A DNA stretch of 64,000 nt from UBA4421 sp002704225 (GTDB lineage: Bacteria; Pseudomonadota; Gammaproteobacteria; Pseudomonadales; Azotimanducaceae), in the NCBI GenBank assembly GCA_902556425.1, contig CACDWG010000008.1, positions 1-64,000 on the forward strand. The letters run 5' to 3'. Below the pieces are notes generated by a model. It ran no database searches. It worked only from the letters and a program-made list of their open reading frames with translations, and had not been told where the DNA came from. This document shows, piece by piece, positions 44,081-53,133 of the stretch. How positions within the stretch are numbered: the stretch's first letter is position 1; every line of letters starts with the position of its first letter. The translations under genes were made by a program, and so were the position numbers.

Positions 44081-45123
44081 AGAGAATCCACCAAGTTGCG
44101 CAGGTTTTCGCATTGCGCAGCGCGCTCTGCCGCATCCGCGCCGGCGAAGCTAACATTCAATGAAGTTACCCCGGATTCGCGCAGCGCATACAGGCGCTCT
44201 TTCACAAATCCTTCGGGTCCGATCAATGAACTCTTCGCTAAATAGTCATCAGGTATGGCTTCTTCGGCGGCTTTTTTGTCGCCCGCCAGATACAAATCTT
44301 GGATGACTTTGGCTTCCGCTTCGTATCCGCTCTTGGAGAAGATGTCGTTGTAGAAATTTTTCGAGCGAGCGCCCATACCGCCGATGTACAGCGCGGCTCC
44401 GGGTCGCGCCCGATTTCGCAGCGGTTCCATTCCCTCGCCGATGGCGACACTGCCCCCTGCGTAAATGTCCAAGGGACTTCTATCTTCCGCACGTTTGCCG
44501 TTGCCTTTGCGTAGCGAATCGCCCCAAACCGCATCAGCAGCTTCAGCGGTATAAAAGGCTGGAAGCCAAGCGTCTGCCAGTTCTGCTGTGGCGGCCACAC
44601 TGGCGGGTCCCAGGGAAGCGATGGCAATGGGTATGTCGGAACGCACAGGGTGATTGATCAGCTTCAACGGCTTACCCAATCCGGTGCCGCGATCTTGGGG
44701 CAGCGGGATTTGGTAATGGTCGCCCATGTACTGAACTTTCTCCCGACGCCAAACCTGTCGGCAGATGTCGATTACCTCTCGGGTTCGCGCGACGGGCGCG
44801 GTATAGGGTAGGCCATGAAACCCTTCAATAACCTGAGGGCCCGAAGCGCCCAGACCCAGCATCGCTCGACCGTCAGACAAGTAATCAAGACCGGCGGCGG
44901 TCATGGCGAGCAAACTTGGTGTGCGGGTATAGATTGGCAAAATGCCGGATGCGATGATCACTCGCTCGGTTTCAGCCGCAAGGTAGCCCATGGCGGTAGG
45001 TGCGTCGAACGAGTAGGCCTCAGGGACCCAGACCACATCCAGACCGGCTTTTTCGAGTGCTTTTACTTCAGCGACCGCTTCTTTAAAGCCGCCGGCATAA
45101 TTGATCAGGGTAGAAATTTTCAA
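44077..45123 (-). CDS. LLM class (F420-dependent family) oxidoreductase
   Basis: Luciferase-like TIM-barrel flavin enzyme of 348 residues. It has LEKAGLDVVWVPEAYSFDAP, LGLGASGPQVIEGFHG and the C-terminal LRESGVTSLNVSF, typical of the F420-type subfamily. Substrate unknown, and FMN rather than F420 may be the cofactor; no F420 biosynthesis gene is in the window. I choose the TTG at 45123 because it gives the common MKISTLINYAGG start and has GGAG 8 bases upstream; a TTG at 45135 is also open. Divergent from the M20 peptidase gene. Confidence 0.85.
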   Translation of the reverse strand: MKISTLINYAGGFKEAVAEVKALEKAGLDVVWVPEAYSFDAPTAMGYLAAETERVIIASGILPIYTRTPSLLAMTAAGLDYLSDGRAMLGLGASGPQVIEGFHGLPYTAPVARTREVIDICRQVWRREKVQYMGDHYQIPLPQDRGTGLGKPLKLINHPVRSDIPIAIASLGPASVAATAELADAWLPAFYTAEAADAVWGDSLRKGNGKRAEDRSPLDIYAGGSVAIGEGMEPLRNRARPGAALYIGGMGARSKNFYNDIFSKSGYEAEAKVIQDLYLAGDKKAAEEAIPDDYLAKSSLIGPEGFVKERLYALRESGVTSLNVSFAGADAAERAAQCENLRNLVDSL

Positions 45124-45220
45124 GAGGCTCTCCAACTGTTTTGTTGCTAGATTATGGCGACTTCGGCATGGTCTGCGAAGTTTTTTCCGGTTCGGGCTGC
45201 TCAGAAAAAGGAATCTTCAC

Positions 45221-46633
45221 ATGAAAGCAAATTCTGCAACGCCTGCGATCATCGGTCTTTTTGCGCTGTTGCTGCTGATCACAAGCCCAGCTCGGGCATT
45301 CGATCTACAGCCCTTCGTGCAGCAAGCGGTGCCAAATCTCGTTGGTTATCTGCAGACCAATACCGTCAACCCGCCGGGTAATGAGTCCCGCGGTGTCGAC
45401 TATCTGGGCAAACTGTTGGATGAAGCCGGTATAGAGTATGAGGCAGCCGAGTCAGCGCCGGGTCGGGGTAATTTGTGGGCCATGCTGCCAGGAACGGCTG
45501 ATGCAACCGGCCGCAAAGCGCCGGCCTTGGTGCTGCTGCACCACATCGATGTGGTAACGGCAAATGCCGATTACTGGCGTGTCGATCCATTCTCCGGCGA
45601 CAAAGTGGACGGCTATATTTATGGGCGTGGTGCCATAGACACCAAGGGTTTGGGTATTGTTCAGCTGCAGGCTTTCCTCGCATTGGCCGCCAGTGGACAA
45701 ACCCTGAATCGTGATGTGTGGTACGTCGCCACAGCGGATGAGGAAGCCGGCGGTGCCTTCGGTGCAGGGTGGTTAGTGGAAAACCGGCCCGAGTTGTTCT
45801 CAAACGTCGGATATTTGCTAAACGAAGGTGGGTCTGGCCGACGGTTCGCCCAAGGCGTAGCGGTAATGGTTGAGGTGACGCAGAAAGTACCGCTTTGGCT
45901 GAGACTGACCTCGACCGGTAGGCCCGGACATGGGTCTGCTCCTCAGGTGACGACGTCGGTAACCCAGCTGGTAAGGAGCTTAGAGCGTATTCGCGAAACG
46001 GACTTCCCGGTTAACATCGTTCCAGCAGTAGCTGCCATGTTCGAAGGGCTGGCACCTTACCAGGACGAGGGCAAGCGCAATCGGTACGCCAACATTGCGC
46101 AAGCGGCGAATGATGCCAATTTTTTGCTGGGTTTGCGGCTTGAAAACCCCGGCGCGCACGCGCTACTGAGAAATACTTGCTCAATTACTCGGCTGCAAGG
46201 CAGCGGTAAAATCAACGTTGTCCCAGCGGAGGCATCGGCAGAACTGGATTGCCGGCTGCTGCCAGACCAAAACCCCGAGCAGTTTTTAAACGAGCTTCGG
46301 CACATCATCAATGATGAGGGCATCACCATAGAAAAGATTATGGGGTTCACACCAGCGACTAGCCGCACAGACACACCGCTGTTCAAAGCGATCCAAAAAA
46401 TTGCAGAGGATCGCCATGGCGCGCAGCTGGTGCCCACGGTTGCGGGCGGATTTACCGACTCCCACTTTTTCAGAGATTTAGGCATTACCAGTTACGGCTA
46501 CTCACCCTTTGTTTTCGAAGCCTCTGAGGCCACCGGCGTGCATGGCAACAATGAGCGCATCAGCGTGAGCAATATCACCAATGGCGTCGAAAGCTTTTAT
46601 CAGCTGCTGGAAGAATTCACCGTCCAGCGCTAG
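45221..46633 (+). CDS. M20 family metallopeptidase, secreted
   Basis: 470-residue zinc carboxypeptidase/deacylase-type protein. A signal peptide ends TSPARAFDLQ. Zinc and catalytic motifs are LLHHIDVV, GRGAIDTKGLG, ATADEEAGG and the final ESATGVHGNNERIS-type histidine (TGVHGNNERI). The dimerisation lid runs about residues 210-350. I start at the ATG at 45221 with AAGGA upstream, ignoring an upstream extension to 45101. Substrate is not predictable. Confidence 0.9.
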   Translation: MKANSATPAIIGLFALLLLITSPARAFDLQPFVQQAVPNLVGYLQTNTVNPPGNESRGVDYLGKLLDEAGIEYEAAESAPGRGNLWAMLPGTADATGRKAPALVLLHHIDVVTANADYWRVDPFSGDKVDGYIYGRGAIDTKGLGIVQLQAFLALAASGQTLNRDVWYVATADEEAGGAFGAGWLVENRPELFSNVGYLLNEGGSGRRFAQGVAVMVEVTQKVPLWLRLTSTGRPGHGSAPQVTTSVTQLVRSLERIRETDFPVNIVPAVAAMFEGLAPYQDEGKRNRYANIAQAANDANFLLGLRLENPGAHALLRNTCSITRLQGSGKINVVPAEASAELDCRLLPDQNPEQFLNELRHIINDEGITIEKIMGFTPATSRTDTPLFKAIQKIAEDRHGAQLVPTVAGGFTDSHFFRDLGITSYGYSPFVFEASEATGVHGNNERISVSNITNGVESFYQLLEEFTVQR

Positions 46634-46664
46634 TGGCCAAAACGAAACTACCCGAGAGGAACCT

Positions 46665-47867
46665 ATGAACGTAACCGATTCAAGCTACGACTTTTCTGCA
46701 ATGCATGAGCGGATGCAATTTTACATTGACCAAGACATTCTCTCTTGTTGCGCAACAGCGGTCTTCAAAGGCACGGACTTGGTCGATTATCAAACCTTCG
46801 GCTACATGGATACCGAGAGCAAAACACCACTGCGAAAGGACGCCATTTTTCGCATGTATTCCAATACCAAGCTAGTGACCTCGGTTGCATTGATGATGCT
46901 GCACGAGGAGGGACTCTTTGATTTGGACGACCCGCTGGCCAAATTCATGCCGGAGTTTGGTGACCTCCAGGTTCTCAAGCCTGACGCGACTGGGGTGGCG
47001 GACACGTCACCGGCGAAAAATATGATTTCCGTGCGGCACATACTCAGTCACAGCGCGGGCCTCAGCTATGGGTTTATTGAGCCCACGTCGGTTATCGATC
47101 AGGCCTATATGAACGGCGGGGTTAATGTGCTTGCGGATGCCAGCATCGATTTAGAAGAGTTTTGTCTGCGCGTGGCCAAGCTTCCCTTGGCCTATGAACC
47201 CGGAACGAGTTGGCGCTACTCGGTAGCAACAGATGTCTGTGCCCGCTTAGTAGAAGTGTTGTCGGGGCAAACCTTTGATGAGTTCCTGCGTATGCGGATC
47301 TTTGGTCCCTTGGCCATGGTAGATACGGACTTTTGGGTGCCGGAGGAAAAAGCCGACCGGTTCACGACGATGTATGCGCCTGAAGATATTTTTGACCCAA
47401 TGAAGCCTGGTCTGAACAAGGCCGACGATTCCCATGCAGGCCAGTATAATACGCGTCGCGCCCTGCTCAGTGGTGGTGGCGGTTTGGTTTCCACAGTCCC
47501 CGACTACGCGGCATTCTTGCGCATGGTGGTAAACGGTGGCGAATGGGCGGGTGTCAGAATCCTCAAGGCCGAAACGCTGCAGCTTATGCGCACGAATCAG
47601 TTAGCCGATGGGGTGCAGGTCGCCTTCCCCATGTGGGCGATGCCTGGAACGGCCTTTGGCCTGGGCTTTGCGCTGAAAACCGAGCTGCAAGCCGATGATC
47701 CGCCAACGGCCTTGGGTGAATATCACTGGGGCGGTATGGCAGGCACGCATAGCTGGATGGCGCCTGAGGCTAATCTAACGGGGTTCTGCTTGACCCAACG
47801 GATGCCGGGTTTCTGGCATCCCTTTAGCCATGAGTTCAAAGCCATGACCTATGCGATAGCGGGCTAA
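46665..47867 (+). CDS. Serine hydrolase of the beta-lactamase/penicillin-binding fold (class C-like esterase)
   Basis: 400-residue protein without a clear signal peptide. The nucleophile motif SxxK is SNTK (Ser66-Lys69) in FRMYSNTKLVTS. The tyrosine motif is in WRYSVATD, and a late GGMAGTHSW may replace the KTG box. Such proteins (EstB type) are usually esterases rather than true beta-lactamases. ATG at 46665 has GAGAGGA upstream. Directly downstream of the M20 peptidase, so they may be cotranscribed. Confidence 0.88.
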   Translation: MNVTDSSYDFSAMHERMQFYIDQDILSCCATAVFKGTDLVDYQTFGYMDTESKTPLRKDAIFRMYSNTKLVTSVALMMLHEEGLFDLDDPLAKFMPEFGDLQVLKPDATGVADTSPAKNMISVRHILSHSAGLSYGFIEPTSVIDQAYMNGGVNVLADASIDLEEFCLRVAKLPLAYEPGTSWRYSVATDVCARLVEVLSGQTFDEFLRMRIFGPLAMVDTDFWVPEEKADRFTTMYAPEDIFDPMKPGLNKADDSHAGQYNTRRALLSGGGGLVSTVPDYAAFLRMVVNGGEWAGVRILKAETLQLMRTNQLADGVQVAFPMWAMPGTAFGLGFALKTELQADDPPTALGEYHWGGMAGTHSWMAPEANLTGFCLTQRMPGFWHPFSHEFKAMTYAIAG

Positions 47868-47921
47868 GATGCGTTTTGCCAGAGTGGCGATTCGAACTGA
47901 CGATTAGACAGCGGAGACAAC

Positions 47922-48923
47922 ATGTCAGAAATTGAACACGGATCGGATCAGCCAGCCCCAAAACCCGGAAAAGGCTGGCTATTCAAAGTGGCGACCTGGG
48001 CGGTCACGTTGTTTTGCTTTTATCTGGTGTATACCCGAACAGAGGCGACGGCAGCGCGAGAAAGCCTCACCGTAGTGGAATATTTGCTTCGATTTTTTTC
48101 CGAAGCAGACTGGACCGCTTGGCTAATGGTCATGATTCCTTACTCGTTGTTTTTTTTCAGCGTCGATTCTCACGCGACTTGGCGAGCCATACGCTGGTTC
48201 AATGCGCCGCAGTTGCGATTAGTCCAAGTGCTTCCGATTCGGGCCAGCGCCTATATTTTGTCCCTAGTGAATGAACAGGTGGGTAAGGGCGCCATGTCTT
48301 TATACCTCGCCAAGCGTCATGACGTACCGGGTTGGCAAGCGCTGTCTACTATGGTGATGCTGGGTTTGATGGAAATTTATCAGCTGTTGTTTTTCTCTGG
48401 CATTGGTGTGTTGATTTACTACGAACTGGTGCAAGAGGCCTCGACTCAGATTCGCCTGGATTTCATTTTGCCCGCCGTATTTGCCGGCGCAGTCTGTTAT
48501 TTGCCCCTTCATATTCTGTTTTTTCGCGGTGTATTCGGCGAATTTCCTAAAATTCGTGATGCGCAGATATTCCGTGCGTTTCGAGAAGCGCGCCCAATAC
48601 AATATCTGTTATTGCTGCTCTTCAAGGCGCCTAATTTGATTGGCGCTGTGCTGGTTTACACCTTTGCGCTGCAGCTGTTTAACGTAGACGTGGGTTTTGG
48701 CCAGATGCTGGCGTTTTTGCCCGTGATTTTCCTCGCGGCAGCCCTGCCGCTGCCGTTTCATGCCGGCGCACTGTTGCTCTGGACGGTCTTGTTTCCGGAA
48801 TTTCCAGAAGTGGGGGTGTTCAGCCTGATCATGCACACCTTCTTTGTCCTGTTTAATGCAGCCATCGGAGTGGTGTTTTTGCCTAAGGCGAATGCCGAAC
48901 TGTTCGACAAAGAGGCGGTATAA
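47922..48923 (+). CDS. Integral membrane protein, flippase-like/LPG synthetase TM-domain type
   Basis: 333-residue protein with about eight membrane helices. The pattern (LVNEQVGKGAMSLYLAKRHDVPGWQA, then regular helices) resembles the lysylphosphatidylglycerol synthetase membrane-domain family, thought to move lipids. No soluble synthase domain. A run of eight T at about 48147-48154 is read in frame without disruption. A CDP-alcohol phosphotransferase gene lies convergent right after it. Confidence 0.65.
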   Translation: MSEIEHGSDQPAPKPGKGWLFKVATWAVTLFCFYLVYTRTEATAARESLTVVEYLLRFFSEADWTAWLMVMIPYSLFFFSVDSHATWRAIRWFNAPQLRLVQVLPIRASAYILSLVNEQVGKGAMSLYLAKRHDVPGWQALSTMVMLGLMEIYQLLFFSGIGVLIYYELVQEASTQIRLDFILPAVFAGAVCYLPLHILFFRGVFGEFPKIRDAQIFRAFREARPIQYLLLLLFKAPNLIGAVLVYTFALQLFNVDVGFGQMLAFLPVIFLAAALPLPFHAGALLLWTVLFPEFPEVGVFSLIMHTFFVLFNAAIGVVFLPKANAELFDKEAV

Positions 48924-48928
48924 GCGAT

Positions 48929-49561
48929 TTAGTGGTCTTGAGGGTCCGTGCGCAGAAGGTGGATTCCTCGTTCACCCATGGAGAGGATTGTGCTGGCTAA
49001 CAACAACCAAGCCGCCAGTGCGACCCCTCGATCAAGCCACTGGAGGCACTGCTGGAGTACTGGCCAGTGCTGAAGCGGCGTCTGAAACAAAACCGCCAAG
49101 GTCTGGCTGCCAATAGCGGTGCAGGCCAATGCGTAATAGCCAATGCCATTGTACTTGCCCAGTTTACTGGTGCGCAGAACGCGCCCCAGAAGGATCTTGG
49201 AGTCCAATGCGTACTGGGCAAAGGCTAATCCGATAAAGGGCCAGAGCCATGGGTGAATCAGACCGGTTTGCGCCAGAGCCCATGCGCTGCTGCTCACCAG
49301 CAACGCATCGGTGCCGTGATCGAAAAATCCGCCCAGAGGTGATGCGCTGTTGTAGTGTCGGGCGAGCTTGCCGTCGTAGACGTCAGTAGCGATAGCTAAC
49401 GTAATCGTGATCGCAGCCATGAGCCACTGAGCGCCAATGATAGTCCAGACCAATAAGGGAATAAGCAGTAACCTAGTGGCGGTCAGAACATTGGCTGGAT
49501 TGACGATTGAACCGCCCGATGCGTTTGGGCGGACTGATTTAGCGCTTTTGTCTCTGCTCAT
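48929..49561 (-). CDS. CDP-alcohol phosphatidyltransferase family protein
   Basis: 210-residue membrane enzyme, probably forming a phospholipid head group or related product from a CDP-activated lipid. The complete signature D-x2-D-G-x2-A-R-x8-G-x3-D-x3-D is present (from DVYDGKLAR to FFDHGTD), lying after the first helices. Acceptor alcohol unknown. I start at the ATG at 49561; a TTG at 49576 is also open. Neighbour membrane protein suggests a lipid theme. Confidence 0.87.
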   Translation of the reverse strand: MSRDKSAKSVRPNASGGSIVNPANVLTATRLLLIPLLVWTIIGAQWLMAAITITLAIATDVYDGKLARHYNSASPLGGFFDHGTDALLVSSSAWALAQTGLIHPWLWPFIGLAFAQYALDSKILLGRVLRTSKLGKYNGIGYYALACTAIGSQTLAVLFQTPLQHWPVLQQCLQWLDRGVALAAWLLLASTILSMGERGIHLLRTDPQDH

Positions 49562-49616
49562 GGTGCAAATTGCCAAGCGGCCTTGTAGTCCTCGCAGGTG
49601 CTGATGAGGGCAAGAG

Positions 49617-50084
49617 TTATTGGGGTCGACGCGTTAATCGATAGAACGCGCCGTCGCCTTCCAAGTTTTCTGGGTCCATGTCGTACTTGTCGAAGAACTT
49701 GTTCGCCACAATTTCGGCTGTTTTGGCATCCGTTAAGATCTCGGCATGAGCACGATACAGTGTGCCGTCCACGTCTAGGACCACTCGGGGGTCGCTTTCG
49801 ATTTTTCGGGCCCACTGATTTGAGCGGGCTGATGCGCCGACGAAAAATTCGTCTTTAACCCCCACGCCCCAGATCGTGACCGAATAAGGGTCAGCAGGAT
49901 CGGTTTCCAACAACACGTTTTCACAGTCTTCCGCGTGATCCCAATTGGCTGGCCAGGGCGATAGCTCGCCTTCTAATTTGCCTCCGGGAATCGGCCCTAG
50001 GGGCGCGCCGCAAGAACTGAGTAGGAAGGCGCCGACAATCCAGAGTGAGGTGTGCCTGAGATGGGTTTGTTTGAGCATAGGCAT
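49617..50084 (-). CDS. Lipoprotein of unknown function
   Basis: 155-residue protein with lipobox LLSSC (Cys at about residue 25). The mature part (YSVTIWGVGVKDEFFVGAS, then DPRVVLDVDGTLYRAHAEI) has the look of a split beta-barrel, PNPOx/DUF2255-like domain, in which small flavin or F420 proteins fall. No cofactor motif confirms this. It is 55 bases upstream of the CDP-alcohol transferase gene. Confidence 0.7.
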   Translation of the reverse strand: MPMLKQTHLRHTSLWIVGAFLLSSCGAPLGPIPGGKLEGELSPWPANWDHAEDCENVLLETDPADPYSVTIWGVGVKDEFFVGASARSNQWARKIESDPRVVLDVDGTLYRAHAEILTDAKTAEIVANKFFDKYDMDPENLEGDGAFYRLTRRPQ

Positions 50085-50188
50085 GGACTAAGGTCTCTTT
50101 CGGATCCCGCAAGCTTACGTGAAGTTTCAATGTATCATCTCTCAAACGAGAATGGAGGGCCCTGCTGTCCAAGCACTGGTGAGAAATT

Positions 50189-51208
50189 ATGTCCGAAGAG
50201 CAAACGGAAGGCGTAAAAGCAACGGCTGACGACGTGGAAGCAGGCTCTGCCAACACATCGGAATCAGGTATCCAAGAACAACCTGAGGTTGAAGAAGAAA
50301 AGCAGCCGGAGAGTTGGTTCATTACGGGAGCCAATGGAAACCTCGGTCAGCGATTGATTCGCAGGCTGCTAAGCGAAGGAGCAATGATCACGGCGGTAGT
50401 GCGCAGCGGTAGAGCTGAGCGGGAGTTAACCCGAGTGTTCAGTGCTACCAGCCAGCTACGTATCGAAGTGATCGACTACGCAGAGACAATTTTGCTCGCT
50501 CAAGCCGCCTACGGCGCGCAATACGCGGTGCATCTGGTGGGAATTCTCAAGTCCAGTAAGAATGCGACATATGCCACAGCCCACGAATCCAGTTGCACAT
50601 CACTGTCTAGAGCGCTGAAGGATACGTCGGTTGAGCACATTACTTACCTTTCCATTCTTGGTGCAAAGCCTGAATCTAACAACGCGTGTTTGGCGTCCAA
50701 GGGGCGTGCCGAGCGAATCCTTTACCGATGCCCAATACCTGCGTGCACCCTCCGTGTGCCCATGGTGATTGGTGAACGGGATTACGCCAGTAAAATGCTC
50801 ACCCAACGGGCGAATCTCAACAGTTCCGTTACGTTTCGCGCCGGCAGCTTAGAGCAACCCATTTATGCTGATGACGTGATCGATGCGATTTGCAGCGCAG
50901 CCCGGCTTGGACTTGACGGCGGACTGGATTTGGCCGGGCCCGAGAGCCTAACCCGTGCCGAACTTTACCGTCGGGCAGCGGCGGCGATTGGCCGCACAAC
51001 ACGCGTCCGCTCGATTCCGATGTTTTTGGGTTACACCATGGCTTGGTTTTTGGAGTTGTTCATGTCCGAACCGCCGGTGACCCGCGCCATGTTGGGTGTG
51101 TTAGATCACGACGACGACATTGACGTCGCGAAAGCTCTTCGCCTTTTGGAGTTGGATAAACTGACGGAACTCGATGTCATGCTTCACAAAACCGTTGCCA
51201 AACGCTGA
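50189..51208 (+). CDS. NAD(P)-binding protein (extended/atypical SDR, NmrA-like)
   Basis: 339-residue Rossmann protein. After an acidic, probably disordered N-terminus of about 40 residues (rich in Glu, Ala, Ser), the nucleotide motif FITGANGNLGQRL appears. The fold continues with VHLVGILKSS and LDLAGPESLT, resembling complex I NDUFA9-type and NmrA-like proteins. The usual YxxxK catalytic pair is not evident (SKGRAERIL stands in its place), so it may be non-catalytic. Substrate unknown. Confidence 0.8.
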   Translation: MSEEQTEGVKATADDVEAGSANTSESGIQEQPEVEEEKQPESWFITGANGNLGQRLIRRLLSEGAMITAVVRSGRAERELTRVFSATSQLRIEVIDYAETILLAQAAYGAQYAVHLVGILKSSKNATYATAHESSCTSLSRALKDTSVEHITYLSILGAKPESNNACLASKGRAERILYRCPIPACTLRVPMVIGERDYASKMLTQRANLNSSVTFRAGSLEQPIYADDVIDAICSAARLGLDGGLDLAGPESLTRAELYRRAAAAIGRTTRVRSIPMFLGYTMAWFLELFMSEPPVTRAMLGVLDHDDDIDVAKALRLLELDKLTELDVMLHKTVAKR

Positions 51209-51212
51209 TCCC

Positions 51213-52322
51213 TTATCCCTTTAGGGAGTTGGCCAAAAACGGCAGGCTGACATCCAACCGGTGATCAATACCTGAGTGTGTTCCGGCAAACTCCTCGTAG
51301 CGATGAGTGATGCCGCATTGATTGAGCCGCATGGACAACTGTCGTGCGCCATAGTGAATATGGAACTGATCTTGCCATCCGCAATCGATGTAAATGCCAC
51401 GCAGTTTGGCCAGTCGGGCCTGATTGGCCCGCACCCTATTGATGGGGTCGTGTTTCAGCCAAGCACGCCAGCGGACATCGATGCGCTCACCGGTATTCAG
51501 ATCAAAGGGTAGGTAAAACCCGTTAGGAGCGTCCGGATTCGGATCATAGGTTGCCGCCATGGCGACTAACATCAGTGACATGATGTCTCTGCCGGACAAC
51601 GGTTGTTCACCATTGGGCGGGCAGTTTGCAACATGGGCCAAAAAACGCTGTACGCGGCCGTCGTCTTCGCCGGGTGATGATTGGGGTTTAACGACCCGTT
51701 TGCCGGGTTTTAGCGCCGGCGCTGCGAACTTTTGCAAATGCGTCAGTACCGCAGGCCACTCGGCACCGTAAACAAAGTCGAAGTGCGCATCACCGGAGTG
51801 ATTGGCGATCGCGCCCCAAATATTCGGGTGCGCCATACCCAAGCGCATGGCGCCAAAGCCGCCGGATGATTTGCCAAAACAGCCACGATGTTGGGCATCC
51901 GCCAACGTACGAAATTCACGGTCGACAAAGGGTACGAGTTCGTCGTTCAAGTAATCGGCATAAGCACCAATGGCACTGGAATTGATGTACTGATTGCCGC
52001 CAAGACGCGTAAAGCAGTCGGGAAATACCACAATGACCGGCGGCATCCGCTTGGTCTGTATCAATCGGTCCAGTTTTTCTGGCAGGTTTTCATCAAAATT
52101 CCGCCAATTGAGATGACTGAGGCCGCTGCTGGTAAAGCCCGCTAAGTCATAGAGTGTGATGAAGCGGCGACGTGCATTGCGTGGTGCGTCATAGGCGGCA
52201 GGCAGATAGACGGACAGTTTGCGTTGATGAGGGTCGCCGAGGGGGTTGTCTCGAAGCACGACGGAGTCGTGCATGAGCGTGACAATCCGACCGCTGGTTG
52301 GGGTTGTTGATACTGCCGTCAT
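51213..52322 (-). CDS. Esterase D family alpha/beta hydrolase
   Basis: 369-residue hydrolase with the nucleophile elbow GKSSGG in CFGKSSGGFGAMRLGMAHP and a late histidine in EEFAGTHSGIDHR. The class includes enterochelin esterase-like enzymes. The natural substrate is unknown. I start at the ATG at 52322; a TTG at 52361 is also open. Convergent with the SDR-type gene, 4 bases apart. Confidence 0.85.
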   Translation of the reverse strand: MTAVSTTPTSGRIVTLMHDSVVLRDNPLGDPHQRKLSVYLPAAYDAPRNARRRFITLYDLAGFTSSGLSHLNWRNFDENLPEKLDRLIQTKRMPPVIVVFPDCFTRLGGNQYINSSAIGAYADYLNDELVPFVDREFRTLADAQHRGCFGKSSGGFGAMRLGMAHPNIWGAIANHSGDAHFDFVYGAEWPAVLTHLQKFAAPALKPGKRVVKPQSSPGEDDGRVQRFLAHVANCPPNGEQPLSGRDIMSLMLVAMAATYDPNPDAPNGFYLPFDLNTGERIDVRWRAWLKHDPINRVRANQARLAKLRGIYIDCGWQDQFHIHYGARQLSMRLNQCGITHRYEEFAGTHSGIDHRLDVSLPFLANSLKG

Positions 52323-52428
52323 AATCGGGTCCGGGTTGATGTGTCGCTGCTGAACAGACAAGACTATAGTTTGGCGCTATTGAGAAAAAATTTGCAAACC
52401 CGAAAGGGGATGCGGTCAGGAGCGATGC

Positions 52429-53112
52429 GTGAATGCGACAGATCAAACCAATAAAACGCTAGCAAGCCAAAGGGGACGAAAGGCGCCCCAGCTTTGGCTG
52501 GTTATGCTGTGGTGTGCGGCGAGCATGTCGTCAACTTGGGCTGCAGGAAGCGCGGAAGCGGGCCGAGGTCTGTATCCGGTATGCACCGCATGCCATGGCG
52601 CTGAGGGGCAGGGTAATCGTGCAATGAGTGCTCCGAAGATTGCTGGCCAGCAAGGCTTCTATTTGCTGAAGCAGTTGCAGCACTTTCAATCCGGCGCCCG
52701 AGGAGCGGCTCTGGACGATGCTAAGGGGCGGCAAATGGCAGCGATGTCGAAAGGTCCTAAGCTAGCCTCGAACCAAGCGCTGGAAGATTTGGTCGCCTAT
52801 GTAGAACGCTTCCCGGACAACAAAAGCGCCGAAACCGTGAATGGAGATACTGATCGGGGCAAGGGCCTATACGTAACCTGCGCGAGCTGTCACGGGGATA
52901 GGGCGCAAGGCCTGGAAATGATGGCAGCCCCACGGTTGGCAGGACAAAACGATTGGTATTTGGTTGCGCAGCTGGAGAATTTTGCGGCCGGCAAGCGCGG
53001 CTATGCGCCCAGTGATCACGGTGGCCGGCAAATGAAGGCCATGATGGGTGTGTTGCAAAATCCTGAGGACTATCGGGACGTGGTCGCCTACATCAACACG
53101 CTCATCCCCTAG
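52429..53112 (+). CDS. Second diheme cytochrome c (c4-like)
   Basis: 227-residue periplasmic protein with a long N-terminal region, signal helix (LWLVMLWCAASMSSTWAAGS) and two heme sites, CTACHG and CASCHG. Domain pattern YLLKQLQHFQSG matches cytochrome c4. It is a paralogue of the protein at 38970, separated by ~13 kb. The start is a GTG at 52429. Immediately upstream of alr on the same strand. Its electron partners are not known. Confidence 0.92.
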   Translation: MNATDQTNKTLASQRGRKAPQLWLVMLWCAASMSSTWAAGSAEAGRGLYPVCTACHGAEGQGNRAMSAPKIAGQQGFYLLKQLQHFQSGARGAALDDAKGRQMAAMSKGPKLASNQALEDLVAYVERFPDNKSAETVNGDTDRGKGLYVTCASCHGDRAQGLEMMAAPRLAGQNDWYLVAQLENFAAGKRGYAPSDHGGRQMKAMMGVLQNPEDYRDVVAYINTLIP

Positions 53113-53133
53113 AGTTTCATCAGACGTAATCCT

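Noticed and set aside
46665..47867. A true class C beta-lactamase
   Set aside because: No clear signal peptide and no KTG box; the EstB-type esterase group fits better.
47880..47920. tRNA-like GATTCGAACTG fragment
   Set aside because: No cloverleaf can be built around it; no tRNA was found anywhere in the window.
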